From the NCBI RefSeq assembly GCF_019966515.1, contig NZ_JAIMIB010000001.1:434001-498000 (forward strand): DNA of 64,000 nt. The letters are read 5' to 3'. Below the pieces are notes generated by a model. The model did not search any database. It was given only the letters and a program-made list of their open reading frames with translations, and was not told the DNA's origin. Both the position numbers and the translations under genes were made by a program. Origin of the DNA: Roseovarius aestuarii (lineage in GTDB: Bacteria; Pseudomonadota; Alphaproteobacteria; Rhodobacterales; Rhodobacteraceae). Below, in pieces: positions 17,432 to 25,946 of this stretch. How positions within the stretch are numbered: position 1 is the stretch's first letter; each line of letters begins with the position of its first letter.

Positions 17432-18193
17432 TTATTCTTCGTCATGCGCCATACCCAATACTTCCATTCCGGAGCAAATTTTGGATATCGAAACGCGTCT
17501 GAGTTGATGTGCCTGAATGACCCGGTGAAACCAGGACGGCAGATGGTGATGGAATTTGACTTCCATCACCGTGTAACCAGGTTTGATATGGCGCTCCTGC
17601 GCCACGTCTTCGGGGAAGATCTTGTTGGCCTTGAAGCAGGTGAGCTGTTCGTCAAAGGTCAGTCGAAAGCTTGAATCGTATCGGCTTACATAGGGCCGCC
17701 TTTTGTAGTCGATCAAGGCAATCGGCCTGATGCGGCGCTGAAAATACTCGTAGCTGAACTGATCCAGTACGTTGCTTCTGTCAGCCGTGTTGATGATGTT
17801 AGAGGACAGCCGGTCGCCGCTGCTGGCGATCCAGTCTCCTGCGGGGATCGCCGTTCGGTGTTTAAACACCAGGTTGTTGTGCCGCCCCTTTACCTCAAGA
17901 AAATATGGGGCGTCGCCCGTGGCATCGTCATTATAGGTCCGAACCCGGAACTTCTTGCGGGTATGAAGTCCGTCGATTTTGTCGTGAAACGCGCTATAGA
18001 CCGCCGTATCGTAATACAGGCTTCGGACGCTGTATTTGTGATCCGGACGATCCCGCACAAACGGATCCAGTTCGAGAAAATACCGCAAATGCGCTTCGAC
18101 ATCATTGCGACGGCGCAGCGGCAGGACATATTTGAATTCAAACCTGGCGAAATGGAGCGGTGTCGTCAGGTTGCGGTCAATTTGCTTCAGCAC
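17432..18193 (-). CDS. VTC-domain polyphosphate polymerase
   Basis: The 253-residue VTC domain shows its tunnel-lining basic residues: RFEFKYVLP near the N-terminus, RSLYYDT, RKKFRVRTYN, FLEVKGRHNNLVFKHR, and a final EVKFHHHLP. VTC domains polymerise polyphosphate from ATP on the cytosolic face. I chose the GTG at 18193, one base after the CotH stop (TAG at 18197-18195); the frame extends upstream to 18247 but overlaps CotH and lacks similarity there. It is encoded between the CotH-like kinase and DUF4956 genes, a recurring bacterial trio. Confidence 0.88.
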   Translation of the reverse strand: MLKQIDRNLTTPLHFARFEFKYVLPLRRRNDVEAHLRYFLELDPFVRDRPDHKYSVRSLYYDTAVYSAFHDKIDGLHTRKKFRVRTYNDDATGDAPYFLEVKGRHNNLVFKHRTAIPAGDWIASSGDRLSSNIINTADRSNVLDQFSYEYFQRRIRPIALIDYKRRPYVSRYDSSFRLTFDEQLTCFKANKIFPEDVAQERHIKPGYTVMEVKFHHHLPSWFHRVIQAHQLRRVSISKICSGMEVLGMAHDEE

Positions 18194-18194
18194 G

Positions 18195-21017
18195 CTACAT
18201 CGCTCCCCGTCGGTCCAGATCACGCATCTGCAGAACGGCGGGATCAAATCTCTGCATGATGGAATTGTTGCGCTGGTTCAGCCTCATGCCGTCGGGCAGC
18301 TGGCTGCCGGCATGTTTGGCATCGCTGTCGCTATCGTCATCGACCGCAAAAGCACTGACCCGTTTTGTGGCATCCACCGGCGTGTCGGCATAGCTGTCGA
18401 ACACCACGATATTCGATTTGCGCTCGGCGGTTATGTTCTTGTCGTTTTCGGCAAGCCTGGATTTGAACAACAATATCTCGCCACCCGCGCCATAGCGCCA
18501 GTTCTTCTTATACGCATGCAGGGCCTGCCGATTGCCGACGAAACTCTGGTTGTACAAAATGGCGTTCGATCCGTCCTTCGACTGAACACCTATTTCGTTG
18601 TTCTTCAACGTGTTGTTCACGCCCAACAGGAAGCTCCCCTCGCCCACCGACACGCCCTTGTCGCCACTGTCAACGAACTGCGTACGGTCGATCGTCGCGA
18701 CCGAGGACATCAGATCAACCGCATCGTTACCACTTTTCTCAAAGCTGCTTTCCGAAATTTTCGCCTCGGAGATATCAATGTCGAAGGCGTCGGAAAACGA
18801 ATTCCTAAAGACAGTTCTGTTGAACTCCGCCGTCGCGTAAACGAGGTGGACCATATCATCAACCACGGTGCCGTCCGCGAATTCGCAATCTTCCACTACC
18901 AGATCTTTCACATCATGAGCAGAGAACATGCCGGAATATTCGAACAGGTCGCCCTTGTACCCACTGCCGCCGGTAAAACTGCAATGCGAAAAGATCGAGC
19001 CGTTTGCGCCTTCGCCAAGCAGTCCAATCGCGCCCCACGGCTCATTGGAACTGGCAGCGCGCCGAAAGTTGATGGGGCGTTCTTTTGTCCCCAGTGCAGT
19101 AACCTGGTTTTTGAAAATGATCGACGCGCCCGCTGCCAGATCGACAACGGTGCCCGGCTCGATAATCAGTGGCCGCTCGATGGTGTGGACACCCGAGATT
19201 TTCTTGATACCGCGCCACACGAGCGTTTCGGTCGAACGCGGGCTCTCTATCGGTTCGAAAATATCGTCGAAGGTGCGCGGCGCCAGCTGCGCCACCCGGT
19301 CAATGCGTTTCCACCCTGCCCCGAGGTCCACCCAGACCGATGCCGGCATCTGTTCCACGTCAAAAGCAATGTCATAAACCCCAGGAGAGTATTCCAGCTT
19401 CTGCGCTGCTTTTCGGTCCATGTAAGGGTTTGTGACAAAGCTGGAATTGGGAACCATGACCGCGTTCAGGGTAAGTTCCGATCCTGACATCTGAACCGCG
19501 GAGCCCATATCAACGCGATGCGCGCGTGTTTTACCGTCTCGGTTCCTGGTTTGATACGCGACAGACAACTCCCTGGTCCAGGATATGTCACCGGCAAATT
19601 TCAGCATCACGCCCTTAACACTATGCGCACCGCCCACAGACAACCGTATACCCTCTGGAGTGTCGGCATATGTGATATGATCCCCCGTCTTTTCATTCTG
19701 TCGCATCCCATCGGCAAACACCGCGTCAATATACGCGCTGAACCGGTCAATATTCATCCGGACGAATTCGGGATCCTGAGGTCGCAGATACAGGTCTGTC
19801 TCGATCTCCGATTTGACAGTGGCAGAATCGCGATCCTTCATCGCAAGGAACCGGTCGGCCTTGCCCGAGTCGAAGTATTCCGACAACGCGGCCTCACGAG
19901 CCCTCAGGAAATCACCGTTCTTGAACAGCATCTTGCGAAAGTCGGTGTGGATAACAGGCATGAATGCAGGCTCTTTCGCGGCCGCCCGCCGCAAAACACC
20001 ATGCCACCCGACCGGGTCCCATACCACCGGCACCAGTTTCTGCGTCCACGGATCATAGTAGAGGCGCCAGTTATGAACATCGTCGACGTGAAATGTCAGC
20101 ACCAGGGATTCGTAGGCGCTGTATACACCCCAGGCTTCCATATCCAGAAGCTCTGAAAGCTCGGCCTGCGCCTGCGCCCGGTCAGGCGACTGAACCAGTC
20201 GGATAAGCGCTTCCATGGGCTTCATCGACGCGTCGGGATAGTGATTGTTGATTGAAATCTTGTCCCAATAGCCGACATGTTTGAAAAGGTTCGGCTCCAA
20301 TTCGTCAATGCCGCGGTATCGATCCTTGGCGAAAAGCTCCCCGCGATAGATGTCGCCGGGCATTTTTGCATTCCGCCGCAGCGTCAGCTCTTCCAATTGC
20401 TCGACAAGAACATGAACACCGCGATCCTGGCCGTTTACGAAAACCCGCACAAGCGACGATGTTGGACCAAGAAGTCCCATCTGCTCTGCAAGCTTATAGC
20501 CCAGATAGTTATTCATCTGCTCGGGAAACTTCGGCGCCATCAGGTTGAAAGCCCGCATGCCCTGAAACAAATCATCCTTCTTGGTTTTTACCCGGAACGA
20601 CTTTTTCAAGAATGCCCAGTGGTAATCAGTGTCGCCGCGATAGCGGACCTTTACCGTACGTGGCCCATCCTCGTACATCAGCGTGCCTTTGACATACTCA
20701 AATCCCGATTGCGGCATGTGCTTCTCAAGCGTCGCGAAAGCACGCCGTTCGATTGATAGCTGAATGATGGGCAGTTCGGTCTCGGCCTCGGACGTAAACA
20801 CTGACCCGATCTTTCGTTTAACAGAGGCGATCTGATATTCCAGATAGGGGCGCAGCTGAATGCTCATGCGATGTGTCGTATAGCGCACATCAAATGTATC
20901 AAACCGTTTCCATGTCTGATGAAGGGTGTAGCCGCCGATGACGACGATGGGCAGCGTAACCAGCCAGCTCCACAGTACAATTTTCTTGGCCCAGTCGCGG
21001 AAGGTCAAATGTTTCAT
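18195..21017 (-). CDS. CotH-family kinase with C-terminal parallel beta-helix domain
   Basis: This 940-residue protein has one N-terminal transmembrane helix (about 13-30), a CotH kinase domain (about 80-450) with KVRYRGDT, KKSFRVKTKK, DDVHNWRLYYDP and VVWDPVGWH, a beta-sandwich-like linker, and a right-handed beta-helix domain (about 640-890) built of repeats such as VVEDCEFADGT and AFDIDISEAKISESSF. The family includes atypical kinases that phosphorylate surface proteins; the beta-helix suggests carbohydrate or surface binding outside the membrane. The start overlaps the previous stop by 4 bp. Fusion of CotH to a beta-helix is notable. CotH identity is firm; the target is unknown. Confidence 0.85.
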   Translation of the reverse strand: MKHLTFRDWAKKIVLWSWLVTLPIVVIGGYTLHQTWKRFDTFDVRYTTHRMSIQLRPYLEYQIASVKRKIGSVFTSEAETELPIIQLSIERRAFATLEKHMPQSGFEYVKGTLMYEDGPRTVKVRYRGDTDYHWAFLKKSFRVKTKKDDLFQGMRAFNLMAPKFPEQMNNYLGYKLAEQMGLLGPTSSLVRVFVNGQDRGVHVLVEQLEELTLRRNAKMPGDIYRGELFAKDRYRGIDELEPNLFKHVGYWDKISINNHYPDASMKPMEALIRLVQSPDRAQAQAELSELLDMEAWGVYSAYESLVLTFHVDDVHNWRLYYDPWTQKLVPVVWDPVGWHGVLRRAAAKEPAFMPVIHTDFRKMLFKNGDFLRAREAALSEYFDSGKADRFLAMKDRDSATVKSEIETDLYLRPQDPEFVRMNIDRFSAYIDAVFADGMRQNEKTGDHITYADTPEGIRLSVGGAHSVKGVMLKFAGDISWTRELSVAYQTRNRDGKTRAHRVDMGSAVQMSGSELTLNAVMVPNSSFVTNPYMDRKAAQKLEYSPGVYDIAFDVEQMPASVWVDLGAGWKRIDRVAQLAPRTFDDIFEPIESPRSTETLVWRGIKKISGVHTIERPLIIEPGTVVDLAAGASIIFKNQVTALGTKERPINFRRAASSNEPWGAIGLLGEGANGSIFSHCSFTGGSGYKGDLFEYSGMFSAHDVKDLVVEDCEFADGTVVDDMVHLVYATAEFNRTVFRNSFSDAFDIDISEAKISESSFEKSGNDAVDLMSSVATIDRTQFVDSGDKGVSVGEGSFLLGVNNTLKNNEIGVQSKDGSNAILYNQSFVGNRQALHAYKKNWRYGAGGEILLFKSRLAENDKNITAERKSNIVVFDSYADTPVDATKRVSAFAVDDDSDSDAKHAGSQLPDGMRLNQRNNSIMQRFDPAVLQMRDLDRRGAM

Positions 21018-22006
21018 AGTGCTTCCACCCTCTTTCGCAGCCAGGCGGAAAACACGTTTTCCACGTCCATCGAAATAACCAGGGTCATGGGATCGGGCGA
21101 CTCTGAGGCCAACTCGCTTGTATCAATGACGATAAAGGGATCGTTGCCACCGCTTGTTTTCAGAACACCACCCTCGGAACTTATCATATTAAATGCGAAG
21201 CTGTTTTCCGCTACCGCTTTTGAAGGGTCATTCTGCAGGTGGATTTTGAGGTCGCTTATCTGCAGCTTCTGACCGGGCGGCGCGTCAAGGCGCAGTTTCA
21301 ACACTCCCTTCGGCAGCTCAATGGTCGTCGTCATCTTCGACCCGGTCAGATCAAATTCAAGCTGCTTGCGGCTATTGGGCGAGAACCCCTTATCGGTTGC
21401 CCAGAACAACTCCCAGCCTCGTCCGACAGCCGTGTTCAGATATCCGTGGCTGTCAACAAGTCTGCGGGCGTGTGCGGGATCATCCCACGCGTAGACCTTG
21501 CGAAAATAAAGTTCGGTGAGGTTTTGGCTGGCGGGAAAGCGGGCCCAGTAATCCGTGATCCGGGCGGCCGCATCTTCCTTCAGGTCTTCCAGTTCCATCG
21601 CCGCGTTGGCCCAGACGATGAACGAGACTAGATCTCGGTCATCTTCTTCTACGAAAGGTGCGATGACATCGGCGCTTTCCTGATAGGCTCCGCTCGCTTC
21701 GAGGTTTCGCGCAAGGGCAAGGGCGACATTTCTCTTGAGGGCGAAATACCGGTCACCTTCCCGATAGTCTTCCCAGCTACTAAGCAACGCGAAAGCCTTT
21801 CGCGTATTGCCGTCCTGCAATGCATCAATCGCGCGGTTCGCGCGCGAGCTACCTATGTTCATATAGGTCGACGTGTAGAACTTTCCAAAAACCTTAAGCC
21901 CCGCCGGATACGTAAATGCGACGGCAAAAATCAGTGTAATAACAAAAGCGGTGAAAATAAGAATGCCATTGACGATCAATAGCAGGCGCCTAAAGCTAAC
22001 GGCCAT
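21014..22006 (-). CDS. Membrane-anchored TPR-like protein of the CotH operon
   Basis: I place the start at the ATG at 22006 (MAVSFRRLLLIV), which has a GGAAG ribosome-binding site 7 nt upstream; an ATG 18 bp earlier has none. A transmembrane helix (about 7-32) is followed by a helical, repeat-like region (about 55-200) with TPR character and a C-terminal beta-rich domain with GVLKLRLDAPPGQKLQISDLKI, resembling a carbohydrate-binding sandwich. I recognise no named family. It is the first gene of the operon and overlaps the CotH gene by 4 bp, so it is likely a periplasmic scaffold for the CotH/VTC/DUF4956 system. Confidence 0.7.
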   Translation of the reverse strand: MAVSFRRLLLIVNGILIFTAFVITLIFAVAFTYPAGLKVFGKFYTSTYMNIGSSRANRAIDALQDGNTRKAFALLSSWEDYREGDRYFALKRNVALALARNLEASGAYQESADVIAPFVEEDDRDLVSFIVWANAAMELEDLKEDAAARITDYWARFPASQNLTELYFRKVYAWDDPAHARRLVDSHGYLNTAVGRGWELFWATDKGFSPNSRKQLEFDLTGSKMTTTIELPKGVLKLRLDAPPGQKLQISDLKIHLQNDPSKAVAENSFAFNMISSEGGVLKTSGGNDPFIVIDTSELASESPDPMTLVISMDVENVFSAWLRKRVEAL

Positions 22007-22262
22007 CTCATTTCTTCCAGACATTGGTTTACGATCAGGATTTAATTTGCCGCTACTAACTCACTTTAGTGAGGTTGAACAGGGCATTTTAGCCTACGAT
22101 GAACGGGAATATGGAGATTACAGGTCTCATATTCGTTTGCATGTCAGCTATCTCTGAAGGCGCCGGTTCTGAGATGCATCCGTTCACCAACGAGAGTTTG
22201 AAGGCACCTGACCTGCCCCGGTCGACACTGGCGAAATCGGGCGCTTATTCGACCTCGGTTCA
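22007..22262 (-). promoter_or_regulatory. Promoter region of the CotH operon
   Basis: This 256-bp gap between the CotH operon start and the 3' end of aruI contains a perfect inverted repeat, CTCACTTTAGTGAG, at 22060-22073, about 54 bp upstream of the chosen start. It could be an operator. No gene is supported here; a plus-strand frame beginning at 22099 runs into aruI and is a shadow. Confidence 0.45.
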
Positions 22263-23861
22263 TCAGGAGGAATGCGATTGGTTTGGTGCGCGAATTTCGA
22301 TCAGCCGGGGCGCCGCATGGCTCTGCGACGCCTTCAGCGTTTCCGCCACTTCTTCGGGGTCAGGCCCAATGCACCAAAAGGGCATACCGCAAGACCGCGC
22401 CACATATTCGAAGTCCGGCGGTGTTGGGTCGCACCCTAACACCGTAACTTCAACTGCCTGCATCGAGGTGGCGATTTCCTGATAGCCGAAATTGTTCCAG
22501 ATCACGAAAGTGATCGGCAGTTTTTCGTCCACGGCACACATCAGTTCCGGTAGGCTGAACTGTGCACCACCATCCCCCGCGATTGCGATGACAGGCGCGG
22601 ACGGATCGGCCAAAGCGGCGCCGATTGCAGCAGGGATGCCAAACCCCAGCGCACCAAAGCCGGTGGCCGCGTTGAACCATCCGCCAGGACGATCGTGATC
22701 GTAGTAGAGGTTGCCAGCATAGATCGGATAGAGGGAGTCGCCCACCATGATCGCTTGCGGAACCGCCTCACGCATGGCCTCCAACACTTCGCAAAGAGCA
22801 CGCATTTCGGGGCCTATTTCCTCGAATGCATCCCGACGCGCGTTTGCCGCACGCGCCGCACCGTTCGCATCGGAAGCGTGTTCTCCGAGGCCGTCGTTGA
22901 TGGCCGCAGCTATGTCTGATGCGTCGGCTACAATCGAAAGGGCTGCAGGGTGGCGCGCCAGTTGATCGGCACAAAGGTCAACACGGATCAGGGATTGCAT
23001 CACCGCCATCGTACCAGTGGCATACATGTCATAATCGGTCTGGCCCAACTCGCTGCCCAGCGCCAGAACGACATCCGCAGCCTCGATCAGCGCCCGCACC
23101 GCCTGCAGGCTGGGGCTGGCAGGTACGCCGAGCGGATGATCAAACATCAGGCCACGCGCATTCACCGTCTGGACCACCGGTGCATCGAGTTTTTCGGCCA
23201 GAGCGCATATCTGCGCTCCTGCCCGACGCGCGCCACCACCGGCCAGGATGACCGGGCTCTTGGCACCGGCCAGCAACTCAACCGCCCGTGAAATCAGGTT
23301 TGGGTCTGTTGCGTCACCACCGGTCTGAGCGGCGCGGGCAGGTTCGGCTGAATATTTGGTCCCCGCAACATCCAACGGGATTTCGATATGTGTTGGACCC
23401 GGCCGACCGGATTGAAACGGCCGGAAAGCCCGGTCGAGCGCTGGTGTGAGATCCTCAGCGCGTTCGACCCTTTCGGACAGCAAAGCCACCGTTTGCGCCA
23501 TCGCACGCTGATCAGGAAGCTCATGCAGATGTCCCAAACCCTTACCAAGGCTGGGCAACGTGTTCACACCCGATACCACAAGCATCGGAATGCTATCAGC
23601 GCGCGCCTGGCCCATTGCCGTCAACGTATTCGCCAAACCGGGCCCGGTAATGACAAAAGCCACACCTGGCTTGCCCGACACCCGTGCATAGCCATCGGCC
23701 ATGAATCCGGCGCCCTGCTCGTGCCGGGGGGTGACATGTTGGATACCCGAGGCCGCCAGCCCCCGGTAAAGCTCGATCGTATGTACGCCGGGAATACCGA
23801 ACACGGTATCAACCCCGCGTTCGACCAGTTGGGCAACAAGCGCTTCTCCGATACTTGTCAT
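22263..23861 (-). CDS. aruI: Thiamine-diphosphate-dependent 2-ketoarginine decarboxylase (AruI-like)
   Basis: The 532-residue protein has the three-domain ThDP fold. The catalytic Glu lies in PRHEQGAGFMADGYARVSG, and the ThDP/Mg motif is GDGGAQFSLPEL...VIWNN. It resembles acetolactate synthase but matches the AruI group (5-guanidino-2-oxopentanoate decarboxylase) particularly in the FGIPGVHTIELYRGLAASGI N-terminus. It would decarboxylate 2-ketoarginine to 4-guanidinobutyraldehyde. The start overlaps the aminotransferase stop by 4 bp, and that neighbour is an AruH-like enzyme, which strengthens the call. An acetolactate synthase-like activity on another 2-oxoacid is the alternative. Confidence 0.8.
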   Translation of the reverse strand: MTSIGEALVAQLVERGVDTVFGIPGVHTIELYRGLAASGIQHVTPRHEQGAGFMADGYARVSGKPGVAFVITGPGLANTLTAMGQARADSIPMLVVSGVNTLPSLGKGLGHLHELPDQRAMAQTVALLSERVERAEDLTPALDRAFRPFQSGRPGPTHIEIPLDVAGTKYSAEPARAAQTGGDATDPNLISRAVELLAGAKSPVILAGGGARRAGAQICALAEKLDAPVVQTVNARGLMFDHPLGVPASPSLQAVRALIEAADVVLALGSELGQTDYDMYATGTMAVMQSLIRVDLCADQLARHPAALSIVADASDIAAAINDGLGEHASDANGAARAANARRDAFEEIGPEMRALCEVLEAMREAVPQAIMVGDSLYPIYAGNLYYDHDRPGGWFNAATGFGALGFGIPAAIGAALADPSAPVIAIAGDGGAQFSLPELMCAVDEKLPITFVIWNNFGYQEIATSMQAVEVTVLGCDPTPPDFEYVARSCGMPFWCIGPDPEEVAETLKASQSHAAPRLIEIRAPNQSHSS

Positions 23862-25045
23862 GCTGTCTCCAATTGCAGTCGATTTGCGTGATTGATGATC
23901 CGGTCGCAGGCGGTGGTGAATGTTGCGTCGTCAACCGTCAGCGCGACCCGCACCCAGTTTTCCATAGTCTCGCCAAAGGACGTCCCGGGCATGACCGCGA
24001 CATTGCCGTGCTCCAGCAGGTGCAGTGCATAGTCGTTGCCGTTCATGCCCGTCTCCGACACCTCGATCATTGCAAACATGCCAGCCTGTGGCCGGTGGAC
24101 GCGCAATCTGGTTTCCTGGCTCAGACGGTTCTGCAGCCGCTCAGCCCGCTCGGCATAGCGATGCGCCATCCCCGCAACCACGCTCGACCCTTCGCGAATG
24201 GCCTTTTCGGTCATATCCGCAATGAAGGGTTGATTGCCGAACAGCATTGTCTCCGACAGGGGCAGCAGCGCCCTGGTAAAGTCCCTGGGACCAACGCACC
24301 AGCCGCTGCGAAATCCCGGCGCAGCGTGGGATTTCGAAATCGACGAGACCACGATCACCCGGTCGGCAAGTTCCGGCCGTGACAGCGGCGATGCAAAAGC
24401 TGATCCGTCAAAGATCAGCTCGTCATACACTTCGTCCGAGATGATCCACAGATCATGCTCCAGCGCCAACTGACCAATGGCATCTATGTCAGCATCGGTC
24501 AGGATCGACCCGGTGGGATTATGCGGCGTGGTCAGAAGAATTGCAGATGTTCTGTCGTTGATCCGGTCAGCGATATCCTGCGCCGCGATGCGAAACCCGT
24601 TCTCGGATCGTAGCGGTACGGGCACCATGTCCGCACCGCTCGCCCGGATCACGCCCTCATAGGTAGCATACATGGGATCGCCGACCAGCACCTCATTCCC
24701 TGCCTCGGCCACGCCCATCAACACCGTGTAAAGCGCCGTTTGCGTGCCAGGAAAGCACAGTATCTGATCATCGGAGATGACCCGCCCGACGCGGCGCGAA
24801 TAACGGTCGGCCAATGCGTTGCGCAACCCGGCTTCACCGGGGCCATTGGAATAGGCCGTGCGCCCCTGACGCAACGCATGAACGGTGGCATCTACCAGCT
24901 CGACCGGCGTTGGTACATCCGGCTCGCCAATGGTCATTTCGATGATATCTCGACCTTCAGCCACCAATTCCTTGGCCTTGGAATAGACTTCCCACTTTGC
25001 ACCACCTAAGCCCGCAAGGCGTTTTGTGATTGCTGTCTGTTTCAT
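23858..25045 (-). CDS. aruH: Class I/II aminotransferase, arginine:pyruvate transaminase (AruH-like)
   Basis: This 395-residue fold-type I PLP enzyme has the Schiff-base lysine in SISKSHAAPGFRSGW, the PLP-binding TPHNPTGS and SDEVYDEL segments, and R/G-rich C-terminal MPGTSFGETMENWVRVAL. Length and layout fit AruH, which transaminates L-arginine with pyruvate to give 2-ketoarginine, the substrate of the AruI-like enzyme encoded next. It overlaps both neighbours by 4 bp. On sequence alone it could be a general aspartate/alanine-type aminotransferase; pairing with aruI is the main reason for the specific name. Confidence 0.78.
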   Translation of the reverse strand: MKQTAITKRLAGLGGAKWEVYSKAKELVAEGRDIIEMTIGEPDVPTPVELVDATVHALRQGRTAYSNGPGEAGLRNALADRYSRRVGRVISDDQILCFPGTQTALYTVLMGVAEAGNEVLVGDPMYATYEGVIRASGADMVPVPLRSENGFRIAAQDIADRINDRTSAILLTTPHNPTGSILTDADIDAIGQLALEHDLWIISDEVYDELIFDGSAFASPLSRPELADRVIVVSSISKSHAAPGFRSGWCVGPRDFTRALLPLSETMLFGNQPFIADMTEKAIREGSSVVAGMAHRYAERAERLQNRLSQETRLRVHRPQAGMFAMIEVSETGMNGNDYALHLLEHGNVAVMPGTSFGETMENWVRVALTVDDATFTTACDRIINHANRLQLETA

Positions 25046-25692
25046 TGCTGCCCCTCTTCTGGCTCCGTCAGCTCCAACCCGATGATCGCCCCGACCGAGG
25101 TCAGCCCGATCCGGGGCAGCTCGCCCGGTTCAAACGCGCCGGGCAAGGCGCCACCTTCCATCCACAACCCGTCCATCACCGCGTTGCAGGCGATGGCCAG
25201 GCTAAGCAAAAGCTGCGGTGTTGCGGGCCGGTTCGCCTCGTTCAATGCATCCGCGATGAGTATCTCCAGCCGGTCGCGGAAATCGCCGTAGGTCTGTTCG
25301 TGAATCTCCTGCATCCGCCGGTCTTCACGGATCTTGTTCACGAAACCTGCCCATAGCGAGACTGATCGCGGATCAACAACCGGTGGCTCTAGGCCTGCCA
25401 CGACAAAGGCCATCAGCCGCGATCTGCACGAGGCATGCGCCCCGGCACTAGACGCGTCGGTCAACTCGGTCATCTTGCACATGTGATATTCGTAGGCGGC
25501 GGTTATCAGGTCTTCTTTTGACGAAAAATAATGCCGGATCAGCCCCTGCGTAACCTCGGCCCGCTGGGCAATGGCACGCACCGTCGCCCCCTGCACACCC
25601 TGTTCGGCGATCAGGGACAAGGTTGCCATAATCAACGCCTCTTTGCGCTGTTCTGCGGACTCTCGCCTGAATTTTGGGGCAGCTTCCGGCAC
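25042..25692 (-). CDS. TetR-family regulator of the aruHI operon (BetI-like)
   Basis: This 216-residue protein has an N-terminal TetR helix-turn-helix (GVQGATVRAIAQRAEVTQGLIRHYFSSKEDL) and a BetI-type C-terminal ligand domain. The start is a GTG at 25692. It is the first gene of the operon, overlapping aruH by 4 bp. A perfect 22-bp palindrome lies 19 bp upstream of the start, so autoregulation with an arginine-derived or guanidino inducer is likely. The recognised family is firm; the ligand is inferred. Confidence 0.87.
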   Translation of the reverse strand: MPEAAPKFRRESAEQRKEALIMATLSLIAEQGVQGATVRAIAQRAEVTQGLIRHYFSSKEDLITAAYEYHMCKMTELTDASSAGAHASCRSRLMAFVVAGLEPPVVDPRSVSLWAGFVNKIREDRRMQEIHEQTYGDFRDRLEILIADALNEANRPATPQLLLSLAIACNAVMDGLWMEGGALPGAFEPGELPRIGLTSVGAIIGLELTEPEEGQQ

Positions 25693-25710
25693 CTGTGTCT
25701 CTCGATTCCA

Positions 25711-25732
25711 TAATTATACGTTTGTATAATTA
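25711..25732 (-). promoter_or_regulatory. Palindromic operator upstream of the TetR-aruHI operon
   Basis: Perfect 9-bp arms (TAATTATAC / GTATAATTA) flank a GTTT spacer, immediately upstream of the TetR start. The inner 16 bp, TTATACGTTTGTATAA, share layout with the BetI-type boxes at 27681-27716. Confidence 0.75.
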
Positions 25733-25804
25733 ATGAACTCAATCGGAACAACAAGCCATAAAATGACCGGTTGCTGTCAGGAATTGAACCTGGGTGGACA
25801 AATC

Positions 25805-25829
25805 AAGCCACACACCTCGCGTGCGGCTT
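25805..25829 (-). terminator. Probable terminator downstream of betA
   Basis: On the minus strand AAGCCGCAC pairs with GTGTGGCTT (one G-U) around a 7-nt loop, followed by GATTTG. It lies about 120 bp after the betA stop. The T tract is weak. Confidence 0.5.
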
Positions 25830-25946
25830 AGGCCGATCACCATATCAGGGGTTTGCGCAAAGATATGTCGTTGGCCACACGCAGCCGGCATCAAAGACGG
25901 CACCTTTGAGAGCGGTCAATAACGAGAGCGATGTCATTCCCCAGAC

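Noticed and set aside
18105-19487. 460-codon plus-strand frame antisense to CotH
   Set aside because: It is a shadow frame; the CotH/beta-helix protein on the minus strand is strongly supported.
22099-22482. Plus-strand frame between the CotH operon and aruI
   Set aside because: It overlaps the 3' end of aruI, lacks similarity, and its 5' part is promoter-like sequence.
25769-25796. tRNA T-arm-like sequence (GGTTCAATTCC on the minus strand) with a possible acceptor end
   Set aside because: The matching 5' acceptor, D-arm and anticodon arm could not be found upstream, so it is at most a remnant and possibly chance.
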